NCBI GenBank assembly: GCA_963969595.1
Contig: OZ018417.1
Coordinates: forward strand, 23,314,501 to 23,378,500
From: Neckera pumila
Lineage: Eukaryota; Streptophyta; Bryopsida; Hypnales; Neckeraceae
Reading direction: 5' to 3'
DNA: 64,000 bases
Positions 12,300 through 23,730 of this stretch are shown here, piece by piece. The number at the start of each line of letters is the position of its first letter. The first letter of the stretch is position 1. The position numbers and the translations under genes are program-made. The notes beneath the pieces are model-generated. The model was not told where the DNA came from and searched no databases. It saw nothing but the letters and a program-made list of their open reading frames with translations.

Positions 12300-13211
12300 C
12301 CCCTAAAGGACCGGCATGCGTTTTTTGGCTATACAGAAATTTTGGGTAGGTATGTGTGTCTAGAGGTTTTCATATTTTAGGCTGAAATTTTAAAAGAAGG
12401 TGGAAGAGAGGAATATCTTTCATATGCACAAAATTCCATGACATTTGAAAATATGAATCAAAAGTTATGGCCTAAAATGTTATTTTTTTTCATAATTGGG
12501 CAGTTTGGGCAGATCTAGAAAAATTCATTTTTTTCAAAAACAAAAATTTGAAATTGGTTTTCCAGAGTTATATATACATAAAAATCTTTGAATCATCCCA
12601 TTTTGATCAATGAATCAAAAGTTAAGAAGATTTTTAGTTTGCAGGCAGTTATAGATTTTCTACTCTAAAATAAACTTTGAAGTCATTTATCTTACTCAAC
12701 TTTCAATATCTTTTGAAAAAATTAAAATCATAGGATGTAGTTTATTTATTAAAACATTCCAACCATTGGGATTAGCATTTTTCAACTCCATAATTAAATT
12801 CTTGACAATTTAGTATTTCGAATCATTCTCTACTACTATCCACTTACTATTTTTTTCCTATATGTTGTACAATTCCAAATGAAGTGAAAATTTTCAAGCA
12901 TGTAGCCAACTTATCTAGGAAAAAGAATCCAAAGAAGCACCATCATTTTGGACATTTTTTCATCAAAAAGTGAGCTTGTGAAGTGCTGCTGCCCTGTTTT
13001 TTGCAGGGCCAAAAAAATGTTTTCAGTGAATTTGAATGTTTGTATCTTGCAATCCACGCGGCGGAAATTATGTTCTCAAGTCAGCATATTACAAGATCCT
13101 ATGGTTACATGTGTCAAAAAAAAGTTTTTTTTTCCAAAAATTAGGTTCTTGTACTACAAATGACAATTTTCAAGTGTTTTCAGTGAAAACATAGTCATAG
13201 AACTTAGGGGT
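12300..13211. mobile_element. piggyBac-like TIR element, subfamily B copy 2
   Basis: TTAA lies at 12296-12299 and 13212-13215; the ends are CCCCTAAAGGACC and CTTAGGGGT. It is 912 bp, inserted in LTR unit 1, and matches the copy at 9591-10512 in inverted orientation. Confidence 0.7.
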
Positions 13212-16200
13212 TTAAATTAGATTTAAAAAACAAGTAACAATTTTGGAAGAACCATCCAAAAGAATCCACCAAGGAATTTGGAATTTAAGAGTAACACAAA
13301 TGTAGAAGTAGAAGTTATTTTTTCTATTCCAAAGTAAAAAAGAAATAACGTAAGAATTTTGATGAACAAGATAACGGTTAAAATTCATTTGTAAAACAAC
13401 TTTCACCAAGGAAGTCAAAAGTAATTTTATTTTATCCTTAAGGATAGAAATAAAAATCTAACAATAAAATTATTTAACCTTAGAAGTACAAAGTAAAAAG
13501 AAACTACAAAAGAATTTTTAAGAACCAGATTACGGTCAAAATTCATCTATAAAACAACTTTCATCAAGGAAGTCAAAAGTAATTTTATTTTACCTTCAAG
13601 TATAGAAATAAAGTCTTTAAAGTAAAACTATTTAATTCTAGAAGTAGATTTGAATTTATCTTCAGTTAGTAATAGTAATAATTTATCAAAATTTATCAAA
13701 GAAGGAAAAAATAAAAGAAGTAACAAGTTGAATCTTCAAAAAGAATATTTGTAAGATTTTGACATTGTTTATTTTAAGAAATGAATTCAAAACAATGAAC
13801 TTAGACTAGAAAGAAGCTTTTCACAAAGTTAAAGTAGGAGTAGATGAAAGTCAACTAGAGTTGACCAAAACAAGTCAAATTCATAATTTCAAAAGAAGAT
13901 AAACAGAAGACCATAACTGGAATTTTGCATTTAATTACGATCATTAGAACACTTGCAATTGTCGGATGAAGTTTTAAGAGATTACTTAGTTCACTTCATC
14001 CGTCATTATCCACTAGGGATTTAGGTCAATTTCAGATTTCTTTATCATTTTGGAAAGGATAAAACAAATCCTATACATTATATCATTCCACTTATTTGCT
14101 TGCTTACTAATACCGGTCCACAGTTTGACTGTTAATCGATTATAGTAAAAAACAGTAAGTCATTACTAACATCTTTTGGATTTTCATAGCAAATACAAGT
14201 GGACAAAGCTAAGAATGGGAACAACATCAAAGATCCATTGCTTGGAAGGTGTAGTGGATTATATGTATTAGGCACCCGCTAGAATTTCATCTACAACAAA
14301 CACTAGAATTCAATTGTGTACACTTTATTCTAAGGATGGGAATATAGCACCCACAGGAATTCAACGGCAAAATCGATTTGCCAAGATTTCTTCATTTGCA
14401 GAAGATTCTTGCACCATCAACAATTCTAAGAGACAGCCAATTTGGATCTCCACTAATCAATTGTGCAAGGTACGGAAACGCACCTACACATTTTTTGTGA
14501 GGCTCTCTGAAAGGTCTTGTAGAAATTCCTGGCATTTTCCGACTTGTAGAAGAACCTATGCTGGACGGTCAACCGTTCTAACCTCCAACGGGAATTTTTT
14601 GTAAATTACCCAGATTGCGATAAAATCTCACTAAAAATCAAGATAGTTTGTTTTATGCTAAAAATGGGCTCCAATAAATTTCACAACATTCCAATAGCGG
14701 CAAGTAGCTGAACTAGCAAGATTCCTCGAGAAATAATCACGTGGCGAGATCTCCATGACGTTGACTGGCATTCCAAAGGCACACGATGGTGAAACAACGT
14801 CAACAAGGAGTCTTTTCCTACTTCCTTTCACCTATCAAAGACCCCATGCTAGTTACTTTTCTCAAAATAAGAGACCTCCAAGATTTAGAAATTTACCACA
14901 ATTGGATTTTTAATCTACACTAGCCTATGATGGGTTTTTAGTCTACATTAGCCTACAATGGGTTTTTGGTCCTGGTACGGGGGGTTAGAGGAATCATTAA
15001 CTAAAAACGGCGTTTTAGAGCCAACGGTGCAATTCACTTGATATTTGAAGTTAACATCCAAAAGTTAGAATATTAATCTAGCATAGATGGTAGAAAATTA
15101 AAATTTAGGATTATGATGAAAATTTTGGAGGATGAGGATGAAAATCCAAGTTGATAAGGTTACTAGTAGGAATTTAGGGGGAGAGTGAGCCCTTGGAAAC
15201 CTATATAAGGTCCCCATTTCCCTCTCTAAAATCACTTCCATACTCGTTTTGGGTCCGTGGGTCCAAGTTATTTTGGATATTTTGGCGTTTGAAGCTAACA
15301 ACCTCTACGGTGTTTTTGGAACACTTTTGGCTCCTCTTGTTGTTATTTTTCAAGCTTTGAAGGTCCTAGGGGGTCCTTCCATCTTGTTTTGTGTACTCCT
15401 TGTGTATTCTTTCTTGTACTTTTGTGCGTTGTTGAGAGTTAATCTACGTGTTTTGGGAGTCTTTTGGTATCTTGTACGAGTCCTAAAGACACCCCCACCG
15501 TACCTTGGCGGTGCCGCTTTGGACGGCATTTAGAATGTGACTCTTTTGCGTTACCTCATAGTCCTAACTTGTGTGTTCTCTTAAGTAAGTCCTTACCTTC
15601 TTCTAACGTTCCCCTTGTTGAATGGACCTCCATTTGGAACGGCAAAACTTTGACTTCCCTTAGGTTTTTCTTCGTTTTTTTTTTTTCCCTCTTCTAAAGT
15701 CTCTCTTGTCATGTGGACCCCCCCTTGGAACGATGAAGCTTTGAACCTGCAACCAAGTTGAAGTCCTAGAATGCGTGTTTAAAAAGATCCCAAACGGTTG
15801 AGCTACGGACCCCCGGAGTGCCACAAACATTAGAGTTAAACTGAGGTCTCCAAATGCCCAACTTTCTTTTTGTAATATCCGGCTAGAAATTCCCAAAAAA
15901 TTCTAGCTTGCATGTTGCCACCATGGCATCTAAGGCAATGACGTCAAATTGGACTCGGGGTGCTACCAATTGGTTGAAGATGTTGGAAATAGTATAATAA
16001 GTGTGTACCCAGTGTACCATGTCCCTATTTCTGATTAAAAAAGGGATATGGGAACTCATGTACTGATGTAGGACTTGTACCAAAGACAGAACTGCACTAA
16101 TGAATTCAAGGTCTTGATAGCTTCTAGTGGTAAGTTGCCAACATGGACACTCCAGGTACACGTTGCTGGTACATGGCCATTGCTACATAGGAATTCCTTA

Positions 16201-18339
16201 AGTATTGTGATGCCAACTTGGCTTGTACTGCCAATAGCTCATTGGTGTGCCGGTTTGATCACTTTGACGGAAACCTCCGAAGTTGACTATATAAATGGAA
16301 TTACAGATTTTCCAAAAATCAAACAATTGATTTAAAACCCAAAAGTACCGACCATCTAGAGACCCCAATTTTGCTCTAATGGTTCTAAAGTTGGTGTTAA
16401 ACCCAACTTGATGGTGAAGCTTTGAACCTCCCTAGTACTTAGTTCCAAAATTTAGTTTCCAAGACCTTCTTGAAAAAGTCTAAAGTTTAGCTTCCAAGAT
16501 ATTAGAGTTCTAACATGGGATAGATAATGCATACTCAAGTATATTAATATAGCAGGCCTAGCACCCACGCACGTGATTTGTGAGTCCAGTTCTTTATTTA
16601 AAAATTCGGGCTTAACCCTTTGGATGGCGAAGCTCTTAAACCTGACACTAAGTTTTCCCTAAAAATCTAATTTCATTTTATTAAAGTGGGTTGCCGTGAG
16701 TGAACCCAAGAGGTGATTTAAAAAGTTAATAGCAAACAGCATACCAACAGCCAACATATTAGCAGTCAGCAGCTAGTGCCGGGCCAATAACCTAGTCGGG
16801 CTAGTATCCAGCCTGGCCGGCGTCTTGCCTGGTGTAAGCTCCCAATTCGTTACTTGGGACTCATAGTTGTTGTTTTTTTTTTTTTTTTTTCGTAATTGAA
16901 CAATTTAAGTCATAAAAAGATACAAAAAGACCAAAAAAGAGTGAAAGACCAAATTAGAGTTGTTACATATTGATGTAGCATTTGGTCAAAAATAGGATTT
17001 TCTCCCTAAAAGATCACTAAATCTCGCTTGTAAATAGGTTAGAAACCAGGAAGTAGCAAGAATACAAAGGTTTGAGGGTTTTTATGAAAAATTGCCTAAA
17101 ATGCTGTGTACGTGACTCTACCAGGCTAAAAGTGGTCGGAGTGAAGTCTAGATAATTCCTTGGATAGATTCCTTCAAAAAGGTTTAAGTTTCCCCATCCC
17201 ACCGTTGAAGTAATAGAAACCCCAAATGTTAGCCTGCAGGAGTCACTTTCTCAAGATGAGTGAAGGAATTTGCGGCTGCCAAATTGTATTCTTGGTTTGG
17301 AAACATGCCAATAGGTCAAAAGCAAAATCCATTCGCCAAGATTCCCTCGCACGTGGAAGATTTCCTAATTGCCGGTTACTTCAAAAGAGGTGGAATTTCC
17401 ATCTTGACCAGAGTGTGCCAGGTGAAGAATTATGAACTTGCGCAACTCTCAGGAAAATCCATGAAAAATTCCCCAAGAAGTTTCAAGTCAACAAGGGGTC
17501 TTTTCTTACTCCATCAAACATTCCTGACTACCCTAGCTAGTTACTTCAGTTAGAAAAGGCCAACTCCAAAATCCAAATTTTTACCTTTTTATTAGTCTCA
17601 GTTAGCGCTAACCTAGGAGAGGTTTTAGACGTTGTAATAGAGGATAGGAGGACCTTTGGACTAAAAATGGCCTTTTGAAGTCATTGGCGCAATCCGTTTG
17701 AAGTTTCAAGGCGAACACCAAAAGATACAATGTTGGACCAGCGTAAAACCTAATTGCTGTAAAAATCTTAAGATAAGGATGGAAATCTTAAGATAAGGAT
17801 GGAAATCTAAGTTGATAAGACTACTAGGGTTACTTGAGGGAGATGGGCACTTTGGAAAAATTATAAAAGGGTGCTCATTTTCCTCTCACACCACCGCCAT
17901 TCTTGTTTTGGATCCGTGGACCCAACTTATATTGGATTTTTTGTCGTTTTTGCCAAAAGAACTTCTATGGTGTTTTTGGAGCACTTTTGGCTCCGTTGTT
18001 GTCTAATTTTCAGCTTTTGAAGGTCTTGGAGGTCCTTCTATCTTGTTGTATGTGTTTCTTGCATGTTATTTGACTTTCTTTTTAGTCTTTTTAGTCACTA
18101 ACTTGGGAGTTAGGTGACTTTGTGTGTTTTGGGTACTAATTTGTCCATTGAGAATCCATTTTGAGTTTGTACTAATCCTAAAGCTACCCCTCACCGAACC
18201 TTGGTGATGTTGCTCTGGGAGGCCTTTAGCGTCTAAGTTATATTGCACTAATCCATGTGTTTGTACTAAGTCACGTGTATGTGTCTCCCCCAAGTTGAGG
18301 TTTGTTCTACCTTCTTCTAAGTTGTTCCTCGTGGGTCTC

Positions 18340-18560
18340 CCTCTCTAGACAGCGAAGCTTTGACCTCGAGAGGGTTAGATTGTTTAGTTCTTACTAGAAA
18401 GTCACCAAGATGGCGAAGCTTTGACCTCGAGAGAATTAGAGTGTTTAATCTTTTACTAGAAAATCACTAAGACGACGCAACTTTGGCCCTAAAGGATTTA
18501 GAGTGTTTAGTATTTTACTAGGCAGTCACCACGACGGCAAAGCTTTGACCCTGGGCTAGC
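18340..18560 (+). repeat. 62-bp tandem repeat with GGCGAAGCTTTGACC motif
   Basis: The motif GCGAAGCTTTGACC, or a close variant, starts near 18351, 18413, 18475 and 18535, with TTAGAGTGTTTA-TTTTACTAG spacers of equal length. The same core is scattered through the R/U5 part of every LTR unit in the window, for example near 15734, 16420, 16624 and 28126. Confidence 0.7.
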
Positions 18561-19869
18561 CCAACGTAACCACGGGGCATCCTAGATAAAACAATCAAGT
18601 GCTCGCTTGATTTCCAAACATCCATCCGAGCCGTGGGGAGCTCGTTTCCAAACATCCGACAGTCAGAATATCCCAAACCGGAAAAAAATAATATACAAGG
18701 GGGCCTTGAGCCCGAGCAGCCCAAGGCCGCCCAAGCCTCAGCTCCAGGCAGTAGCTAAGTTCGAACTCCAGACAACAGCATGAGCCCGGCAGCTCCTAGC
18801 CGCACCAAGTTTGCAGCCCAGGTGTGGATGTTTATTTACCCAGCCTTGGTAAATAATTGTACACAACCAGATACTATTTTCAATCAAGAAATCCTATACT
18901 AAGTGGATGCCTAAATTTCGGTCCATTGTGCCTTCCAAGCAATGGATCTTTTCTAACCGCTAAACATCTAATCCCCTTGCAAAAAGGCCTCAAACATCCT
19001 AGCCTGCTATTGCCTACAACTTAAGGTGTCCTGGCTATTTGAGCCGCAAGGGTCTTGGATTTTTCCTAATCTATGGTCTGATGTTAGTATATTTAGGAAA
19101 TAGAGGACTTCACACCATTTCCAAAAACTTAAAGTTCATTGGAATCGGACGTTCCTAGCAAAAGTTGTGCGTGGATGAAGTTTGACCGCTACTCGGTTCG
19201 TCAAACTTCATCCATGGTTTCCTATGGGTTTGCGCTTTCAATTTCACTTGAGTTTTTTACCTGATATCTGATTTGAGTTACTCTAAATATTTATGACCCT
19301 AACCTTTTACTGGAAAAAGTTACCCTAATTTATCCGGTTAACTCCACTTTATCCCATCGATAAAACTTCATTGGATTTTTATTGGATTTTAGTTGATTTT
19401 ACTCTCTTGTCTTTATGAATTTACTTTTATCCTTCCTAGTTTACCATTTTACTGTGAAATTGACTTTTATTGACCTAATTTATTGATGGATGAAAGTTGG
19501 CTGGTAACTTACGTTAGGAATTTCATTCACTATTTATCGTTGCCCTAATTTCCTAAGTTGACTCTTATTTTTACTTCCCTCTTCTAAATTAACCCTACTT
19601 CTTAGATCTTAGAATTTTAACCTCTTGGATGAATTTGGGATAGGTTCATCCGATTCTTAAGTAAACTTCATCCGCTTGTAACTTTCTTGTTTTAACTCGG
19701 AATTGAACGTGTTTTATCTTTTTGGAAATCCCTAGACCTCTAGTTTCTAATTTCTACCAAAAAGCTGACCTGACTTGTAGTCTAAGATACTCTAGCTCTC
19801 GGTCCCCTTCTAATTATGCTAATTAGAAAAAAATTTAAACAAAGAAAAGTGGGATTTTTAGTAGCCCAC

Positions 19870-19920
19870 CTCGTATTAGAGATCTTGGATAAGGTGGTCA
19901 AGATTCCTCTCCTCGGCCAT
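19870..19920 (-). pseudogene. ATG-led exon-like segment in LTR unit 4, with stop
   Basis: Seventeen codons run from ATG (19920) to a GAG|GTGGGC donor-like site. The predicted start is MAEERNLDHLIQDL. Codon 15 is TAA where unit 5 has CAA, a single C-to-T change. Its position and form parallel the segments in units 1 and 2, although the sequence belongs to a different subfamily. Confidence 0.35.
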
Positions 19921-20589
19921 ATTTCCTTCTTGATATTTGCGCAATTCCTTGAGTGATTCTTGGTTTGGGGAGGAATTGAAGAAGAATAGTACATCGGGCA
20001 GGGTTTCTTCCATTTTTTCCTTACTCTTTCTCCTTCTTTCTACACTATTCACCCACGCAAAACAACTTTGCTTCCCAAAGTTCTTACACCATCACTTTTG
20101 CTCCTAACTTCTTACACACTGACGGCACGTTTTTTTTATTCTTACATTTACATTTTCAATGGACACCAATGGTTGGGGGGATTTCCTCTAATCTATCTAC
20201 TATTGATCTTCTCTCCTACTTCATCTTCTTCTTTGGTTGTAATTTCCAAGTTCCTAGTTTTGTGGTGTGTGGTTGGTGTAGAGAGCTTGTGTGAGTTGTG
20301 TGTACAGTGATTGTGTGAATTTGCAGGTTACTTTTATACTTCAACACGAGTTCTTCTTCCCAACTTAGTCTTCCTCTCTTCCACTCCTACAATGTCCTAT
20401 CTCTACTTCTATTTTGATAATTTCCTACTTCTATTTTGATAATTTTCTACTTCTACTAGCCAACTTCTAACCTAACCACCCTAATTTTTCCTCAATTAGT
20501 TTATTGGTTGAGAGTTTTATTTCTCTTTTCCTCTAAAAAAAAATCGAAAAAAACAGAACTGGAGACTAAGTTTTTTTTCCTCTCCCGAA

Positions 20590-20820
20590 GGGATCGAGGC
20601 TTGGCTCTGGCCTGGCTGAAGGCGGGGTTGCTTTGGCCACCAAGGGCGAGGCTGGTTCTGACCGTCGGTGGTCAAGGCTGCTTTGGCCTGCCGGGGGTTG
20701 GGCTAGCTCTGGCCTTTGGGGTCGGGGCTGGCTCTGGTTGCTGAGGTCGGAGCTGCTCTAACTTTCGTGGTTGGGGTCACAAGCTGCGGCCTTGGAGGTC
20801 GAGGCTTGGCTCTTTATACA
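20590..20820. repeat. GC-rich imperfect tandem repeat within LTR unit 4
   Basis: Variants of GTCGAGGCTGGCTCTGGCC recur about every 40 bp in an otherwise AT-rich LTR. Equivalent positions in the other units also hold GC-rich low-complexity blocks of unrelated sequence: about 10840-10990, 16740-16830, 18690-18810 and 28310-28475. Confidence 0.55.
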
Positions 20821-23679
20821 AAAAGAATAAAATAAAGCGAAAGGTTTTTGTAGATTTGATTGAGAAGGCTAGCCCTTGGGTGAACTATCAAACACGTCGG
20901 GACTTGAACACAATGTGACAATAGGACAGTTGGGCACCCCTCGTAAACTTACTAATCCCCATGATCCTAACTTTTTGGAAACTAAACTTTGAGCTATTCC
21001 AAGCGCGTCTTAGAAGCTAAACTTTGGAGGGAATATTTAGAGGAGTTCAAAGCTTTGTTGTCTGGTTGGTTTTAATACCAACTTTAGGACTTTCTAACTC
21101 TACGGGGCCAAAGCTCTGCTGCTTGATGAGGTTTTTAACATACACTTTAGGACTTTAGGCAACAACGTAAGTCAAAGCTCCGCCGTTCCGAAAGGGGAAC
21201 CACACACCGGGGGGCAAGTTCAAAGAGGGAAATTAGAACTTAGAAAATGACCACTCCGGGGGGTTCAAAGCTCCGCCATCCCGGGGGAGGAGACACACAC
21301 AAAAGACACTTGGAAAAAAGACTCAAACGGCCCCCACGTGGGGGAATCCGACTATGGACGTTAGTACAAGATACGTGGGTTTGTAATATCAACTCAACAC
21401 TAAAGGCCCCCCAAAGTGGCAGTGCCAAGGTACGGAGGGGGGTAGCTTTAGGATTAGTACAACACTTAAGAACTTCCCAACCCAAGTTAGTATCTCAACC
21501 AAACAATTCCTCACGTACACTTCAGTGACCAAAAACGGCTCCAAACAAAGCCAAATGACTCACAAAAACCCGCGTACACAAGATAGAAGGACCCTCAAGA
21601 CCTTTAGGAGCTGAAAATTAGACAACAACGGAGCCAAAAGTGCTCAAAAACACCATGGAAGTTCTTTTGGCAAAAATGACAAAAAATCCAACATAAGTTA
21701 GATCCACGGACCCAAAACAAGAATGGGGTGGTGTGAGAGGAAAATGAGCACCCTTTTATAGGTTTCCCAAGGAGCCCACCGTCCTCAAGTAATCGTTGGA
21801 AAACTTATCAACTTAGATTTTTGTCCTTATCTTTAAGATTTTCACGGCATTTGAGTTTTACGTTGGTCCAAAGTTGTATTTTTTGGAGTTTGCCTTGAAA
21901 CTTCAAACGGATTGCGCCAACAACTTCAGAAGGCCATTTTTTGTCCGAAAGTCACTGTAGTCCCTTTTCCAACGCCTAGAACCTCCTCTAGATTAGCGCT
22001 AACTGAGGCCAATAAAAAGGTAAAAATTTAGATTTTGGAATTGGTCTTTTTTGACTAAAGTAACTAGCTAAGGTTGTTAAAAATGTCTGAGGGAGTAAAA
22101 AAAGACCCCACGTTGACTTGATTTTGACTTCGTACACTTCTAGGACGCCGGTCAACTTCATGCAAATCCCGCCACATGATTAATTTGGAGGACTGTCACT
22201 GATTTGGCCACCTCCCGCTATTGGAACGCCATGAAACTTGTCGGAGCGCATTATTAACATAAAATAAGCTATCCTGATTTTTTGAGAAATTTCACTACAA
22301 CCTTGAGAATTTCCATGAATTTCCATGAATTTCTCGTTGTTAGTTTAAGCGGTTGACCGTCCGGAAGGGATATTTCCCTAGGTCGGAAAATTTCGAAACT
22401 TCTTGGGGAACCTCTCATGGAGTTTTCCAAAAGATGTGCAAGTTCATAATTTTTCATCATGCATACATTGGTCTGGATGGAAATCCCATCTTTTTTAAGG
22501 TAAGCGGCAATTAGGAAATCTTCCACATGCGAGGGAATCTTGGGGGATGGATTCCACTTTTGACCCTAACATGTTTATGAACCAAGAGCACAATCCGGTG
22601 ACTGCAGATTTCTCTGCTAGCCCATCTTGAGAAAGTAACTTTTGCAAGCTAACATTTGGGATTTCTACTATTTCAATGGTAGAATAGAGAAACTGAAACC
22701 TCTCCAGGGGAATCTATCCTAAGACTTCTCTTAGACCACTTTTAACCAGATAGAGTCACATGCACAAGATTTAGGCTATTTTGGGTAAAAACCCTCAAAC
22801 CTTTAAATTCCTACTACCTAGTTTCTAATCTACTTACAAGCGAGATTTAAAGATCTATTAAGGGAAAAATCCTATTATTGACCAAATGCTACATAGATAT
22901 GTAACAACTCTAGTTTGGTCTTTCACTCTTTTTAAGTCTTTTTGTATCTTTTTACAACTTAAATTGCACAATTACGAAAAAAACAAAAACTATAAGTCCC
23001 AAGTGACGAATTGAGAGCTCACACTAGGCTTTTTTTTTTTTATCATTAAAATCTCCCCCACAAAACAGTACTACCTTAATCTAAATTAAGGGGGGGAGGA
23101 GACATGTTTTAGGGGTAGAATTAGAAGAGGAAAAATAGGATAGTTAGAAGACAGATAGAAGTAGATGAGGAATTAGTAGAAGTAGGAACTAGAAGTAAAA
23201 TAAAGGAAGGAGAAGTTAAGAGTATGATAGATTAGGCAATGGCTAGAAGTTATAATTTAACAAAAAAAAGGAAGATTAGGAACCACAAAAAAATAGAATC
23301 AACCTACAAAGTTCACACAACCTCTCCACGCACCACTCACACAAGCTCTCCACAACAACTAAAGCAAAAAACTTGTAAAGAGCAGAAGAGGAATAGGATG
23401 AAGTAGAAGAGAAGATCAATAATGAATAGATTAGGAGAATCTCCACAACCATTTGGGGCCATTGGAGATGTAAGTGTAAGAATAAAAAAGAACGTGCACA
23501 TTAAGTTGTAAGAGTGTGGAAGCAAAAAATTCGTGGTGTTAGGGAATAGTGAAGAAAGAAGGGAGAGAGAAAGAAAAGAAGGAGAAAAAGAAGAAACAAT
23601 TCAAATGTACCATTTCAATTTCGGATCTTCCTAAACCAAAGAATCATCCAAGCATTTGCACAAGTGCCAAGAGGAAAAG

Positions 23680-23730
23680 ATAGCGGAAGGGGGGAACCTC
23701 AACAACCTCATCCACAACTTACAATTCAAG
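23680..23730 (+). pseudogene. Exon-like segment in LTR unit 5 with lost start codon
   Basis: Seventeen codons align with the minus-strand segment at 19870-19920 without gaps and end at AAG|GTGGGT. The first codon is ATA instead of ATG. Codon 15 is CAA, so the frame is open. Comparison of the two units implies that the ancestral segment had an ATG start and no stop. Confidence 0.35.

Larger units (their letters stand above)
6885..14355 (+). mobile_element. LTR unit 1 (solo LTR) with three nested TIR elements
   Basis: It begins TGTGAGCCC and ends GCACCCACA. The flanking 5-mers AGAGT and GGAAT look like a target duplication with two transitions. After removing the TIR elements at 8515-9437, 9591-10512 and 12300-13211 it is about 4.7 kb, close to unit 2. 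A TATA-like GAGTATAAAAGG lies near 8109. No RT, integrase or second LTR is present, so I read it as a solo LTR of a long-LTR (LARD- or Ogre-like) retrotransposon. It interrupts unit 3. Confidence 0.6.
6785..16832 (+). mobile_element. LTR unit 3, split by unit 1 and truncated at both ends
   Basis: The pieces 6785-6884 and 14356-16832 together resemble unit 5 from about 17224 onward. The left piece carries the GTTAGC-TGCA-GAGTCACT block seen at 17228. The right piece resumes at the block seen near 17315 and includes a TATA-like CTATATAAGG at about 15202 and several GGCGAAGCTTTGAACC motifs. The 5' end (TGTRAGC) is not found, and the 3' half after the unit 5 insertion point (16832) is not recognised beyond 25017. 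Confidence 0.55.
18823..23023 (-). mobile_element. LTR unit 4 (solo LTR), minus strand, nested in unit 5
   Basis: Read on the minus strand it starts TGTGAGCTCTCAATTCG at 23023 and ends ACATCCACA at 18823. The flanks are CCAGG (18818-18822) and CTAGG (23024-23028), a target duplication with one transition. At 4201 bp it has the same order of blocks as unit 5, inverted, including the TATA-like CTATAAAAGGG near 21760. No internal retrotransposon domain is present. Confidence 0.7.
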
